Source: Pseudomonadota bacterium
Lineage (GTDB): Bacteria; Pseudomonadota; Gammaproteobacteria; Burkholderiales; Rhodocyclaceae
Assembly (NCBI GenBank): GCA_008501585.1
Contig: QQUN01000006.1
Location: 1 to 39,835 of the forward strand
Direction of reading: 5' to 3'
DNA: 39,835 bases
In this document: piece after piece, positions 9,984 to 17,366 of the stretch
How the letters are laid out: the number at the start of each line of letters is the position of its first letter
How positions within the stretch are numbered: the stretch's first letter is position 1
Notes under the pieces: generated by a model
What the model saw: only the letters and a program-made list of their open reading frames with translations
Databases searched by the model: none
Told to the model about the DNA's origin: nothing
Program-made: the position numbers and the translations under genes

Positions 9984-10717
9984 GCGCCCTCCCGCGCCGG
10001 CTTGATGGCGGTGTGGATGCAGGCGATGCCGAAGGAGACGTTGCGCCAGCGCACCGCGTCAAAGCCGGCCTCGCTCACCATCTGCGCGAAGGCGCGCTGG
10101 TCGGGGAAGCGGCGGATCGATTCGACCAGGTACTGGTAGGCGGCCGGTGCCTTGGCCACCCAGGCGCCGAGGCGCGGGATGACCAGGAAGGAGTAGGCGT
10201 CGTAGAAGGGCTTGAGCCACCACTGCGGGCGCGAGAATTCGAGACAGGCGAAGGTGCCGCCCGGCACCAGCACGCGGTGGATCTCGGCCAGCGCGGCGGC
10301 CAGGTGGGTGGTGTTGCGCAGGCCGAAGGCGACGGTGAGCGCGCGCACGCTGCCGTCGGCGAACGGCAGGCGCTCGGCTTCGCCGCCGAGCCAGCGCAGC
10401 GCGGGGGCATCGCCGCGGGCGCGACCGGCCTGCATCATGGCCAGGCTGGGGTCGCACACCACCAGGGTGCGGCCGGGTTCGCCGGCCATCAGCCGGGCGA
10501 CGTCGCCGGTGCCGCCGGCCAGGTCGACGATCAGCCCCTCGCGCGGCAGGTCGCGCACGAAGCGGCGCTTCCAGAGGCGGTGGATGCCGAAGCTCATCAT
10601 GTCGTTCATCAGGTCGTAGCGGCCGGCCACGGCGTTGAACACGCGGCGGATGCGGCGCTGGCGTTCGGCGGGGGCGACGTGCTGGTAGCCGAAGGTGTCG
10701 TCCAGGGGAGCGGTCAT
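9980..10717 (-). CDS. ubiE: Demethylmenaquinone/ubiquinone C-methyltransferase UbiE/MenG
   Basis: 245 residues. The N-terminus FGYQHVAPAERQRRIRRVF, the YDLMNDMMSFGIHRLWKR block, SAM-binding motif I VDLAGGTGD (64-72), and FGLRNTT and LEFSRP are diagnostic of the UbiE/MenG family. The enzyme methylates demethylmenaquinol, and in species with both quinones also a ubiquinone precursor. Start at 10717 is set by alignment of the N-terminus with the family; no strong ribosome site is visible. It lies 73 bases after the SCO1 gene and overlaps menA by four bases. Coupling to menA favours a menaquinone role; whether it is the only UbiE in the genome cannot be seen. Confidence 0.92.
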   Translation of the reverse strand: MTAPLDDTFGYQHVAPAERQRRIRRVFNAVAGRYDLMNDMMSFGIHRLWKRRFVRDLPREGLIVDLAGGTGDVARLMAGEPGRTLVVCDPSLAMMQAGRARGDAPALRWLGGEAERLPFADGSVRALTVAFGLRNTTHLAAALAEIHRVLVPGGTFACLEFSRPQWWLKPFYDAYSFLVIPRLGAWVAKAPAAYQYLVESIRRFPDQRAFAQMVSEAGFDAVRWRNVSFGIACIHTAIKPAREGA

Positions 10718-10790
10718 GGGCGCGGAGCGGGTCGGTGGCCGGGCGCGGCGGCGGGGCCGCGGACTCGGGCCGATTGTAACGTGCGCCGGG

Positions 10791-11387
10791 TCATTGGCGC
10801 GGCGCGGGCGCCTGGTCGATGAGCTGGCGCAGGGCGTCGACGATCTGGCTGACGGGGGTGCCGAAGGCGAACTTCTTGACGAAGCTGCCGCCGGGGGCGA
10901 GGACATACATGCCGGCCGAGTGGTCGACGGTGTAGGCGTCGGGCGCGGCGTTGGGCTCGCGAACGATCTCGTAGCGCACCTTGTAATTCTGGGCCACCTT
11001 GGCCACCAGCGCCGGTGAGCCGGACAGGCCGATGATGCGCGGATCGAAGAAATCGGCGTACTGCTGCAGGTGGGCCGGGGTGTCGCGGGCCGGGTCGACG
11101 GTGATGAACACCGGCTGCACCCGCTCGGCCAGCGGGCCGAGCTGCTTCATGATGTCGGCCACCTCGGCCAGCGTGGTCGGGCACACGTCGGGGCAGAAGG
11201 TGTAGCCGAAGCTGAGCAGCTGGAACTGGTCGGGGAAGGTCTCGTTGGTGACGGCGCGCCCCTTGGCGTCCATCAGCAGGTAACGCGGGCGCAGATGCTG
11301 GACGTCGTCATCCGGGGCGGCCGCGGCGGCACCCAGGCTGGCCAGCGCCAGCAGCGCGGCGGCGGCAAGGGACGGGAGGCGGCGCAT
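10791..11387 (-). CDS. SCO1/SenC-type copper chaperone or thiol-disulfide protein
   Basis: 198 residues with a signal peptide (about 1-24). The SCO copper site is complete: C65-P-D-V-C69 in GYTFCPDVCP and H156 in VDHSAGM. SCO proteins deliver copper to, or reduce the thiols of, the CuA site of cytochrome c oxidase or nitrous oxide reductase, on the periplasmic side. The stop of the upstream small gene overlaps its ATG (TGATG). Its partners are a dihaem cytochrome c and quinone genes; no oxidase gene is in view, so its client lies elsewhere. Confidence 0.92.
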   Translation of the reverse strand: MRRLPSLAAAALLALASLGAAAAAPDDDVQHLRPRYLLMDAKGRAVTNETFPDQFQLLSFGYTFCPDVCPTTLAEVADIMKQLGPLAERVQPVFITVDPARDTPAHLQQYADFFDPRIIGLSGSPALVAKVAQNYKVRYEIVREPNAAPDAYTVDHSAGMYVLAPGGSFVKKFAFGTPVSQIVDALRQLIDQAPAPRQ

Positions 11388-11725
11388 CAGCCCTGTGATT
11401 TGAAGTGGGCCTTGAGGCGGGTGTCGATGCCGTGCACCCGTTGCGAGAGTTCGGTTTCGGTCGGGCAGGGCTCGCCGCTCTGGCCGAGGAAGGCTTCGTT
11501 GGTGGCGGCCTCGAACACTTCGCCGTTGGCGCGGGTTTTCGGGACGGTGTGGATCATCACCACCTTGATGGCGGAGATGCTGGTGGTCTGCTTGCAGGCC
11601 AGGGCGATGCCGTTGGCGGCGCCCAGTTCGGCGATCAGGTCGTTGCCGGCGTCGGCGCGGGCCGGCGTGGCGGCGAACAGGGCTGACAGCGCCAGCAGGA
11701 TGGCGACATGGAGCGTGGTTTTCAT
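11387..11725 (-). CDS. Small exported protein of unknown function
   Basis: 112 residues with a signal peptide (about 1-24, ending ARA before DAG). The mature part has two cysteines (in ALACKQTT and EPCPTE) that could form a disulfide, and is otherwise hydrophilic. I do not recognise a domain. It is locked between the dihaem cytochrome c (TAATG overlap) and SCO1 (TGATG overlap), so translational coupling implies an accessory role in periplasmic electron transfer or metal assembly. A role is not assigned. Confidence 0.75.
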   Translation of the reverse strand: MKTTLHVAILLALSALFAATPARADAGNDLIAELGAANGIALACKQTTSISAIKVVMIHTVPKTRANGEVFEAATNEAFLGQSGEPCPTETELSQRVHGIDTRLKAHFKSQG

Positions 11726-12396
11726 TACTTGTCCTCGGTGTTCTGAAGGGTGGTGATGTAGGCCAGCATGTTCTGCAGTTCGGCTTCCTTGAGCCCCTTG
11801 AGCACGCCTTCGCCCGGGGTTTCTTCGTCATGCGGGCGCTCGCCCGCCTGGAAGCTCTGCATCTGGCGCATGAGGTAGTTGGTGTACTGGCCGGTCAGCA
11901 TCGGCACGATGCGCTTGCCACGGCCGTCGTCGCCGTGGCAGGTGGTGCAGCGTTCTTCGTAGCGGACCTTGCCGGCAGCGATATCGCCTTCGACACGCGG
12001 GATGATCATCACCTTCTGCATGGCGGTGAGGCGGGTCAGGGCGTCGTCGGTGTCCTTGAACTTGGGCGGCTTGGTGGGCAGCTCGATGGCGGCGAGGTAG
12101 GCGGCGATGTCGCGGATGTCCTCGTCGGGCAGTTCGCGGTCCTGGGTGTAGGGGAACATCGGCAGGTTGATGCGTTCGCGGGCGCGGAAGCTCTTGAGCG
12201 TGAACTCGATGAACTTGGCGCTCTGGCCGGCGATGCGCGGATATTCGCCCTGCTTGCCGCCCTGGCCGTTTTCGCCGTGACAGGCCGCACAGGTGCCGTT
12301 GATGTCGCGGCCGTTGTCCAGGTTGGGCTCGTCGGCGAAGGCGAGTGCTGGCAGGCAGAGGGCGATCAGGGCGAGGTGGCGGGGGCGGATGAGCAT
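11725..12396 (-). CDS. Dihaem cytochrome c, cytochrome c4-like
   Basis: 223 residues: signal peptide (about 1-21) and two class I cytochrome c domains with haem motifs C36AACH40 and C150TTCH154. Each domain has a likely axial methionine after the haem site (M80 in NLPMFPY; the methionine in IVPMLTGQY). The phrase PRIAGQ and the two-domain size match the cytochrome c4 family, which carries electrons from the bc1 complex or quinol pool to terminal oxidases. First gene of the minus-strand unit running to SCO1 and probably menA. A weak FNR-type site with a well-placed -10-like element lies upstream. Confidence 0.9.
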   Translation of the reverse strand: MLIRPRHLALIALCLPALAFADEPNLDNGRDINGTCAACHGENGQGGKQGEYPRIAGQSAKFIEFTLKSFRARERINLPMFPYTQDRELPDEDIRDIAAYLAAIELPTKPPKFKDTDDALTRLTAMQKVMIIPRVEGDIAAGKVRYEERCTTCHGDDGRGKRIVPMLTGQYTNYLMRQMQSFQAGERPHDEETPGEGVLKGLKEAELQNMLAYITTLQNTEDK

Positions 12397-12452
12397 GGCA
12401 AAACGCAGAATAAGGGATCGCTGAAGTATGGCGTGAGCCTTGCCGCGACGGT

Positions 12453-12466
12453 TTGACACAGCGCAA
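12453..12466 (-). promoter_or_regulatory. Possible FNR/DNR-type site upstream of the cytochrome c4-like gene
   Basis: Read on the minus strand this is TTGCG-CTGT-GTCAA, matching the FNR half-sites TTGAT-N4-ATCAA at 7 of 10 positions. Twenty-two bases downstream on that strand is CATACT (12430-12425), a 4 of 6 match to TATAAT, which is the spacing of an FNR-activated promoter. The site is degenerate, so this is a candidate only. Confidence 0.4.
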
Positions 12467-12585
12467 GAGAGATCGCCGCCGGGGTGTCCGTGCGTGTGCC
12501 GGGGCGGTGTCTGCGGCGGCTGCGCCCTTGGCCGCGTCTGTGTCATGATCGGCGCATGAACGATTGTTTTCGGGGAGAGTGTGCC

Positions 12586-13188
12586 ATGGCACCGGCTTTC
12601 TATGACCAGGTCGCGCCCATCCGGCTGCGGGACCCGCTTGCGGCGGTGCTGGGCGCCTTTGACGACGGCATCTACGAGATTGGCTACCGCGAGGTGGTGA
12701 AGCTTGCCGGGCATTCCTGCCCCACGGTGGCGGGCGCCTTCCTGATGGCGCGCAAGGGCTTGCAGGCGCTGTATGGCGAGGCCTTGCCGGTGCGCGGCGA
12801 ACTGCGGGTGGACCTGCCGGCGCCGGTCGATGAGGGGGTGACGGGGGTGATCGCCAACGTGCTGTCCTTCATCACCGGGGCCACCGAGCGCAGCGGCTTC
12901 CATGGCCTGGCCGGGCAGTTCGACCGGCGCGCGCTGCTGTTCTTTGCCCAGGCCGGCGTGCCGTCACTGCGCCTGACCCGGCGCGACACCGGCGCCAGCG
13001 TGACCTTGCGCTACGACGCCAGCGTGGTCCCGGCCGATCCGGCGATGCGCCCCCTGATGGCGCGGGTAGTCTCCGGGCAGGCCTCGCCGGACGAGGCGGC
13101 GCAGTTTCGCGCGCTGTGGCAGGCGCGGGTGCGGGCGATCCTGATCGACCATGGCGACGACCCCGCGCTGATCGCGGTCGCCGGGTGA
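12586..13188 (+). CDS. FmdE-like protein
   Basis: 200 residues. The N-terminal part contains KLAGHSCPTVAGAF (H43, C45) and later GVTGVIANVLSFITGA, resembling the H-x-C-P and G-rich segments of the FmdE family, named after a gene next to formylmethanofuran dehydrogenase. FmdE proteins are thought to bind metal through His and Cys, but their function is not established. No zinc-ribbon tail is seen at the C-terminus. The ATG at 12586 is chosen because GGGGAGAG lies seven bases upstream; an ATG at 12556 would add ten residues. It is divergent from the cytochrome operon and 37 bases before the HDOD gene. No methanofuran pathway is visible, so the name describes similarity only. Confidence 0.7.
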   Translation: MAPAFYDQVAPIRLRDPLAAVLGAFDDGIYEIGYREVVKLAGHSCPTVAGAFLMARKGLQALYGEALPVRGELRVDLPAPVDEGVTGVIANVLSFITGATERSGFHGLAGQFDRRALLFFAQAGVPSLRLTRRDTGASVTLRYDASVVPADPAMRPLMARVVSGQASPDEAAQFRALWQARVRAILIDHGDDPALIAVAG

Positions 13189-13225
13189 GGCGCCAAGGCG
13201 TGAGTCGTTTGCACAGGCACCGGCC

Positions 13226-14107
13226 ATGACCGGCAACCCGACCGACGATCCCGTGATCGACAAGACCGGCGCGGCGCTCAAGGCGCAGCGTTTCGGCATG
13301 CTCGAGGATATCGCCCGCGAGCTGTCGGCGCGGGACATCACCTTCCCGACCTGCTTCGATGCGGCGCTGAAGATCCGTAATGCGCTGCGCGACCCGGATC
13401 TGCCGATGCGCCGGATCGCCCAGGCGGTCGGCCTCGAGCCGCTGGTGGTGGCCAAGCTGCTGCGGGTGGCCAACTCGGTGGCCTACAACGCCGGGGGCCG
13501 CACGGTGACCCATATCGAGGCGGCGGTCACCCGGGTGGGGCTGGAGGCGGCGCGGACCATTGCCATCTCGACGGCAATGGATCAGCTGCTGCGTTCAAAA
13601 GACCTGGTCTGCTTTGGCGAGCTGCCCAAAACCCTGTGGCTGCACTCCCTGCGCACGGCGGCCGCGGCGCGCGTGATCGCCACGCGGCTGACCCGCGTCA
13701 ATCGCGAGGACGCCATGATGGCCGGCCTGGTGCACGACCTGGGCGCGTTCTACATGCTTTACCGTGCCGCGCAGTACGAAGAGCTGCGCATCCGGCCCGA
13801 TTCGGTGCGCCACCTCATTGCGCAATGGCATGAAAGCATCGGCGAGTCGCTGATGGGCTCGCTCGGCGTGCCCGAGCACATCATCGCGGCCACGCGCGAG
13901 CATGACCAGCCGCGTGTGCTTGAGCACGGTGTGCGCACGCTGGCCGATGTCGTCTATGTGGCCAACCAGCTCTCGGGCGGACTGGCGGGCTGGCTGGCGG
14001 GCGATGCGCCCGCCGTGGCCCACCCGCCGCTGGATGATGCGCCGCTGGCTGCGCTGGCCGACGAGATCGAGGCCGACTACCAGATGCTGCAGGGCGCGCT
14101 GTCCTGA
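13226..14107 (+). CDS. HDOD-domain protein
   Basis: 293 residues. The core shows LLRVANSVAY (about 78-87), AVTRVGLEAAR, then LWLHS (H140) and LVHDLG (H170, D171), the HDOD version of the HD fold. HDOD proteins often act as signalling adaptors linked to chemotaxis, c-di-GMP or stress responses; most have lost catalytic metal residues. Here an HD pair is still present, so weak hydrolase activity cannot be excluded. No second domain is attached. It follows the FmdE-like gene by 37 bases and may share its transcript. The MITE-like repeat begins 26 bases after its stop. Confidence 0.85.
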   Translation: MTGNPTDDPVIDKTGAALKAQRFGMLEDIARELSARDITFPTCFDAALKIRNALRDPDLPMRRIAQAVGLEPLVVAKLLRVANSVAYNAGGRTVTHIEAAVTRVGLEAARTIAISTAMDQLLRSKDLVCFGELPKTLWLHSLRTAAAARVIATRLTRVNREDAMMAGLVHDLGAFYMLYRAAQYEELRIRPDSVRHLIAQWHESIGESLMGSLGVPEHIIAATREHDQPRVLEHGVRTLADVVYVANQLSGGLAGWLAGDAPAVAHPPLDDAPLAALADEIEADYQMLQGALS

Positions 14108-14133
14108 GCCGCCTCGGCCCGCGCTGGTCGTTC

Positions 14134-14290
14134 AGAACTTGTGAATAAATCGACTGCGCGTGCCGATTGCTGCGTTGCTCACTCGCTCACGCCTCGCCTA
14201 TCCATTTGATATGTCTCGTCGTTCGCTCGCGTAGTTGCCAAATGCGGCCTTGCACTCGGCCCTGCTCGCTACGATTTCTTCACACGTTCT
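14134..14290. repeat. MITE-like repeat with 19-base terminal inverted repeats
   Basis: The left end (14134-14152) starts AGAACTTGTGAATAAATCG; the right end (14272-14290) read on the minus strand differs at two of 19 positions. The 119 bases between are non-coding, less GC-rich than their surroundings, and contain an inner CATTTG/CAAATG palindrome and several CTCGCTC-type repeats. Size (157 bases), terminal repeats and lack of a gene match a miniature inverted-repeat element. The right end provides the stop codon of the pentapeptide-repeat gene. No clear target duplication is seen. Confidence 0.65.
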
Positions 14291-15039
14291 CAGCGGGCGA
14301 ATACGCCGAGATGGGGGGCAATGAGCAGGTCGGTGACGGTCTGCGGCAGGTTCTTGGCGTCGCTGAAATCGCTCTGGGTGACGGTGGCGTGACTGAAGTC
14401 GGCTTGGCTCAGGTCGGCGCCGCGGAAGATGGCGGCGCGCAGCGAGGCGCCGGCCAGCCGGGTGCCTTTGAGGATCGCCGAGGAGAAATCGGCCGATTCG
14501 CCGTCGGCGCCGGTCAGGTTGCTGCCCGACAGGTCGGCTCCATTGAGCTGCGCGTCGGTCAGGACGGCGCGGAAGGCATTGCAGTCGCGCAGGATCGCGC
14601 CGCGCAGGTCGGCCTCGGGCATCAACAGGTCTTTCAGGAAGGCGTTCGAGAAGTTCGCGCCCGGCGCCCGGGTGGCAATGAGGTTGGCACCGAACAGGTT
14701 GGCGTGCTGGAGATTGGCGTCGCTCAGGTCGGCGTCGTCGAACACGGCGTGAAACAGGTCGGCCCCGTCGAGCTGGGCCGACTTGAGCCGTGCGCCGCGG
14801 AAATTGGCCCATTTGGCCGAGGCCTTGGTCAGGCGCGTGCCCTCGAGGCGGGCGCCGGTCAGGCGGACGTTGTCGAGCAATGCACCGCTCAGGTCGAGGC
14901 CCGACAGGTCGCGACCGGAAAAATCGCAGGCGGTCAGGTCCTGCCCGGCCGCGGGCCGCAGGCAGTCGCCGGGGGGCAGGCCGGCGGCGGTAACGGTGCC
15001 CGCGCACAGCGCGAGGACGGCAAAGTGCAGCGTATCCAT
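14290..15039 (-). CDS. Exported pentapeptide-repeat protein
   Basis: 249 residues: signal peptide (about 1-19), then from about residue 35 nearly continuous five-residue repeats of the type A(D/N)LXX (FSGRDLSGLDLSG, GADLFHAVFDDADL). These form a right-handed quadrilateral beta-helix. Cysteines near residues 26 and 38 may form a disulfide. The start at 15039 has GAGGAG ten bases upstream; a longer reading to 15150 lacks this and hides the signal peptide. The last bases of the frame, including the stop, belong to a MITE-like repeat, so the original C-terminus may have been changed by insertion. Pentapeptide proteins have many roles; a periplasmic or secreted scaffold is all that can be said. 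Confidence 0.85.
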   Translation of the reverse strand: MDTLHFAVLALCAGTVTAAGLPPGDCLRPAAGQDLTACDFSGRDLSGLDLSGALLDNVRLTGARLEGTRLTKASAKWANFRGARLKSAQLDGADLFHAVFDDADLSDANLQHANLFGANLIATRAPGANFSNAFLKDLLMPEADLRGAILRDCNAFRAVLTDAQLNGADLSGSNLTGADGESADFSSAILKGTRLAGASLRAAIFRGADLSQADFSHATVTQSDFSDAKNLPQTVTDLLIAPHLGVFAR

Positions 15040-15209
15040 GCAAGCGGCTCCTCGAGACGATGGCCGACCGACTGATCTCATCGTAGCAGCGCCTGTGGGC
15101 CGCGGCGAGTGTGGACGTGTCGTGGTGCATGCCGAGTGCGGATGTTGCACCGCAGCAGTGCATGGCGACCGGGGTTTCTCCGTGTTGGCGCCATTGCGTT
15201 TGTCATAAA

Positions 15210-15223
15210 TTGATTTGAATCAA
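15210..15223 (+). promoter_or_regulatory. Perfect FNR/ANR/DNR-type site upstream of the flavocytochrome operon
   Basis: TTGAT-TTGA-ATCAA matches all ten conserved positions of the FNR-family consensus. Such sites are bound by the oxygen sensor FNR/ANR and by NO-responsive relatives (DNR, NnrR). The stretch around it is AT-rich against the local background. It is 180 bases upstream of the first codon. A site centred at -41.5 would place the RNA start near 15258, but no good -10 is visible at 15246-15251; CTTAGA at 15252-15257 is an imperfect alternative. Confidence 0.8.
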
Positions 15224-15403
15224 AAAGTTACAGCAACTGGCACAACCCTCGCTTAGAGCTGGGTGAGCACGCCAACGGCGGTGTGCGTTGGGCAGGATAC
15301 GGACAAAGGCGTCCATTTTCAGGCAGGGCCGAGCACGGCGCCGCCTGGAGATGTGGCGCCTTTTGTTGTTTCTGCGGTGTGAGCGATTCGGAGGCAGACA
15401 GGC
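15224..15403 (+). promoter_or_regulatory. Long structured leader before the flavocytochrome gene
   Basis: Roughly 145 bases of untranslated leader if transcription starts near 15258. It holds a GGAC/GTCC hairpin around 15301-15314 and a terminator-like element: GGCGCC (15337-15342), a 12-base spacer, GGCGCC (15355-15360), then TTTTGTTGTTT. This could be an attenuator that ends most transcripts under some condition. I compared it by eye with c-di-GMP, fluoride and molybdenum cofactor riboswitch motifs and found no convincing match. No small ORF with a good ribosome site stands out. Confidence 0.4.
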
Positions 15404-17359
15404 ATGCAGCCAGATCCGGCGAATGCAGACAACCCGGTGGTGGTGGTGGGCAGCGGCCCCGCCGGCCTTCGCGTGGTGCAGGCCATCGGCCGGCTCGACC
15501 CCGCGCGGCCGGTGGTGTGGTACGGCGACGAGCCGTGGGCGCCCTACAACCGGATCAAGCTGTCCTCGCTGCTGGCCGGCGACACCCGCTGGGAGGCGCT
15601 CACCGCCGAGTCGCCGGTGCGGGAGGCGGTCGACACACGCTTCGGCTGCCGCATCGCGCGCATCGACCGCGCCGCCGCCGAGGTGATCGATGCGCAGGGC
15701 GTGCGCCAGTCGTACGGCACCCTGGTGCTCGCCACCGGCTCGCGCGCCCATGTGCCGGACATCCCCGGCGCCAAGCTGCCCGGCGTGTTTACCTTCCGCG
15801 ACCTGAACGACGCCCAGTGCCTGCAGGCGCGAAGCGTGCGCAGCCGGGTGACGGTGGTGATCGGCGGCGGCCTGCTCGGGCTGGAGGCGGCCCGCGCGGT
15901 GCGCCGCTACAACACCCGGGTGATCGTCATCGAGCATGCCGACCGCCTGATGCCGCGCCAGCTCGACGCCGAGGGGGCCGCCTGGCTGGCCAAGTCGGTG
16001 AGCGAAGCGGGCATCGAGGTGCGCGTGTCGGCGGCGGTGAAGGGCATCGAGGGCGGGCGCGAGGTGTCCGGCGTGCTGCTGCGCACGGGCGAAGTGATCG
16101 CCTGTGACACGGTGATCGTCGCCACCGGCATCCGCCCCAATATCGAACTGGCGCTGCGCGCCGGCTTGCCGGTCGGGCGCGGCATCAAGATCGACGACGC
16201 CACCCTCACCGCCGACCCGCGCATCCATGCGGTCGGCGAGTGCGCCGAGCACCGCGGCGAGGTGTACGGGCTGATTGCGCCGGGGCTGGAGCAGGCTGCG
16301 GTGGCGGCCAACCGCATCTGCGGTGGCGAGGCGGTGTATGAAGGCAGCGTCGCCGCTACCCGGCTCAAGGTGATGGGCTGCGCGGTGTTCAGCATCGGTG
16401 AGCTCGATCGTCAGGGAGCGGCCGATACCGCCCGCGCCACCGCTTTTGCCGACCCCGACGGCGACGGCTATCGCCGCGTGGTGGTGCGCCAGGGGCGGGT
16501 GGTGGGCGCCCAGGCGGTCGGGCCGTGGCCGGAGATGTCGCGGGTGCAGGAGGCGGTGCGCAGTGGCCGTCGCGTCTGGCCCTGGCAGCGCCTGCGCTTT
16601 GCCCGCATCGGCCAGCTCTGGCCCGACAGCGACGCCGGCGATCTGCGCTTCTGGCCGGCCGAGGCCACGGTGTGCAACTGCACCGGTGTCACCCGCGGCC
16701 AGCTCGAGGGGGCGCTCGGGCGCGGCTGTCGCAGCGTCGAGGCGCTGTGTGCCGAGACCGGTGCGGGCAGCGTCTGCGGCAGCTGCCGCCCCTTGCTCAG
16801 CGAGCTGTCCGGCGCTGATGCCCTGCCGGCCGTCCCCGGCTGGCGGGCGCTGGCCGGGGTCGGTGCGGCGGCGCTGATGCTCGCCCTGGCCTACCTGCTT
16901 TTCGCCATCCCCTTCCCCGACACCGCCGAACTGGCCTGGCGCTGGGACGTGATCTGGCGTGACAGCGTGTGGAAGCAGGCCAGCGGTTACACCGCGCTCG
17001 GGGCCATGGCGCTGCTGGCGGTGATCGGCCTGCGCAAGCGCTGGCCGCGCCTGGCCGCGCTGTGGGATTTCGCCGGCTGGCGCGTGGTGCATGGCGTGCT
17101 CGGCGCGCTGCTGGTGGCGGTGATGCTGCTGCACACCGGCGGGCGCTTCGGCGACCAGCTCGATCGCGTGATGAGCGTGATGGCGGTGGCGGCGATTCTC
17201 TCCGGCACGGTGATCGCGCTGGTGGTGTCGCGCCAGCAGGACCTGGCGCCAGCCCTGGTGCGCCGCGTGCAGCGCAGCGCCACCTGGGTGCACATCCTCA
17301 CCCTGTGGCCGCTGCCGGTGCTGCTCGGGGTGCACATTCTCAAGACCTACTATTTCTGA
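15404..17359 (+). CDS. FAD/NAD(P)H oxidoreductase-[2Fe-2S]-membrane dihaem b fusion
   Basis: 651 residues in three parts. Residues 10-415 are a pyridine nucleotide-disulfide-type flavoprotein like the N-terminus of nitrite reductase NirB: FAD motif GSGPAG (16-21), APYNRIKLS, NAD(P)H motif GGGLLG (154-159), and ATGIRPN. Residues 422-465 are a BFD-like [2Fe-2S] domain with C424-x-C426 and C458-x-x-C461. Residues 480-651 hold about five membrane helices, absent from NirB. Two of these carry histidines 14 residues apart (H563/H577 and H630/H644), the arrangement that binds two stacked b haems in ferric-reductase-type domains. Inferred function: electrons pass from NAD(P)H through FAD, iron-sulfur and two haems across the membrane to the multihaem cytochrome encoded seven bases downstream. 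No sirohaem domain is present, so it is not itself a nitrite reductase. FNR-type site upstream. Confidence 0.88.
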   Translation: MQPDPANADNPVVVVGSGPAGLRVVQAIGRLDPARPVVWYGDEPWAPYNRIKLSSLLAGDTRWEALTAESPVREAVDTRFGCRIARIDRAAAEVIDAQGVRQSYGTLVLATGSRAHVPDIPGAKLPGVFTFRDLNDAQCLQARSVRSRVTVVIGGGLLGLEAARAVRRYNTRVIVIEHADRLMPRQLDAEGAAWLAKSVSEAGIEVRVSAAVKGIEGGREVSGVLLRTGEVIACDTVIVATGIRPNIELALRAGLPVGRGIKIDDATLTADPRIHAVGECAEHRGEVYGLIAPGLEQAAVAANRICGGEAVYEGSVAATRLKVMGCAVFSIGELDRQGAADTARATAFADPDGDGYRRVVVRQGRVVGAQAVGPWPEMSRVQEAVRSGRRVWPWQRLRFARIGQLWPDSDAGDLRFWPAEATVCNCTGVTRGQLEGALGRGCRSVEALCAETGAGSVCGSCRPLLSELSGADALPAVPGWRALAGVGAAALMLALAYLLFAIPFPDTAELAWRWDVIWRDSVWKQASGYTALGAMALLAVIGLRKRWPRLAALWDFAGWRVVHGVLGALLVAVMLLHTGGRFGDQLDRVMSVMAVAAILSGTVIALVVSRQQDLAPALVRRVQRSATWVHILTLWPLPVLLGVHILKTYYF

Positions 17360-17366
17360 GGCGCGG

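Noticed and set aside
15224-15403. Known riboswitch in the flavocytochrome leader
   Set aside because: By-eye comparison with c-di-GMP, fluoride and molybdenum cofactor motifs gave no consistent match of conserved bases.
15404-17359. Naming the flavoprotein as assimilatory nitrite reductase NirB
   Set aside because: It lacks the sirohaem/4Fe-4S reductase domain and instead has a membrane haem-b-like domain; only the N-terminal two thirds resemble NirB.
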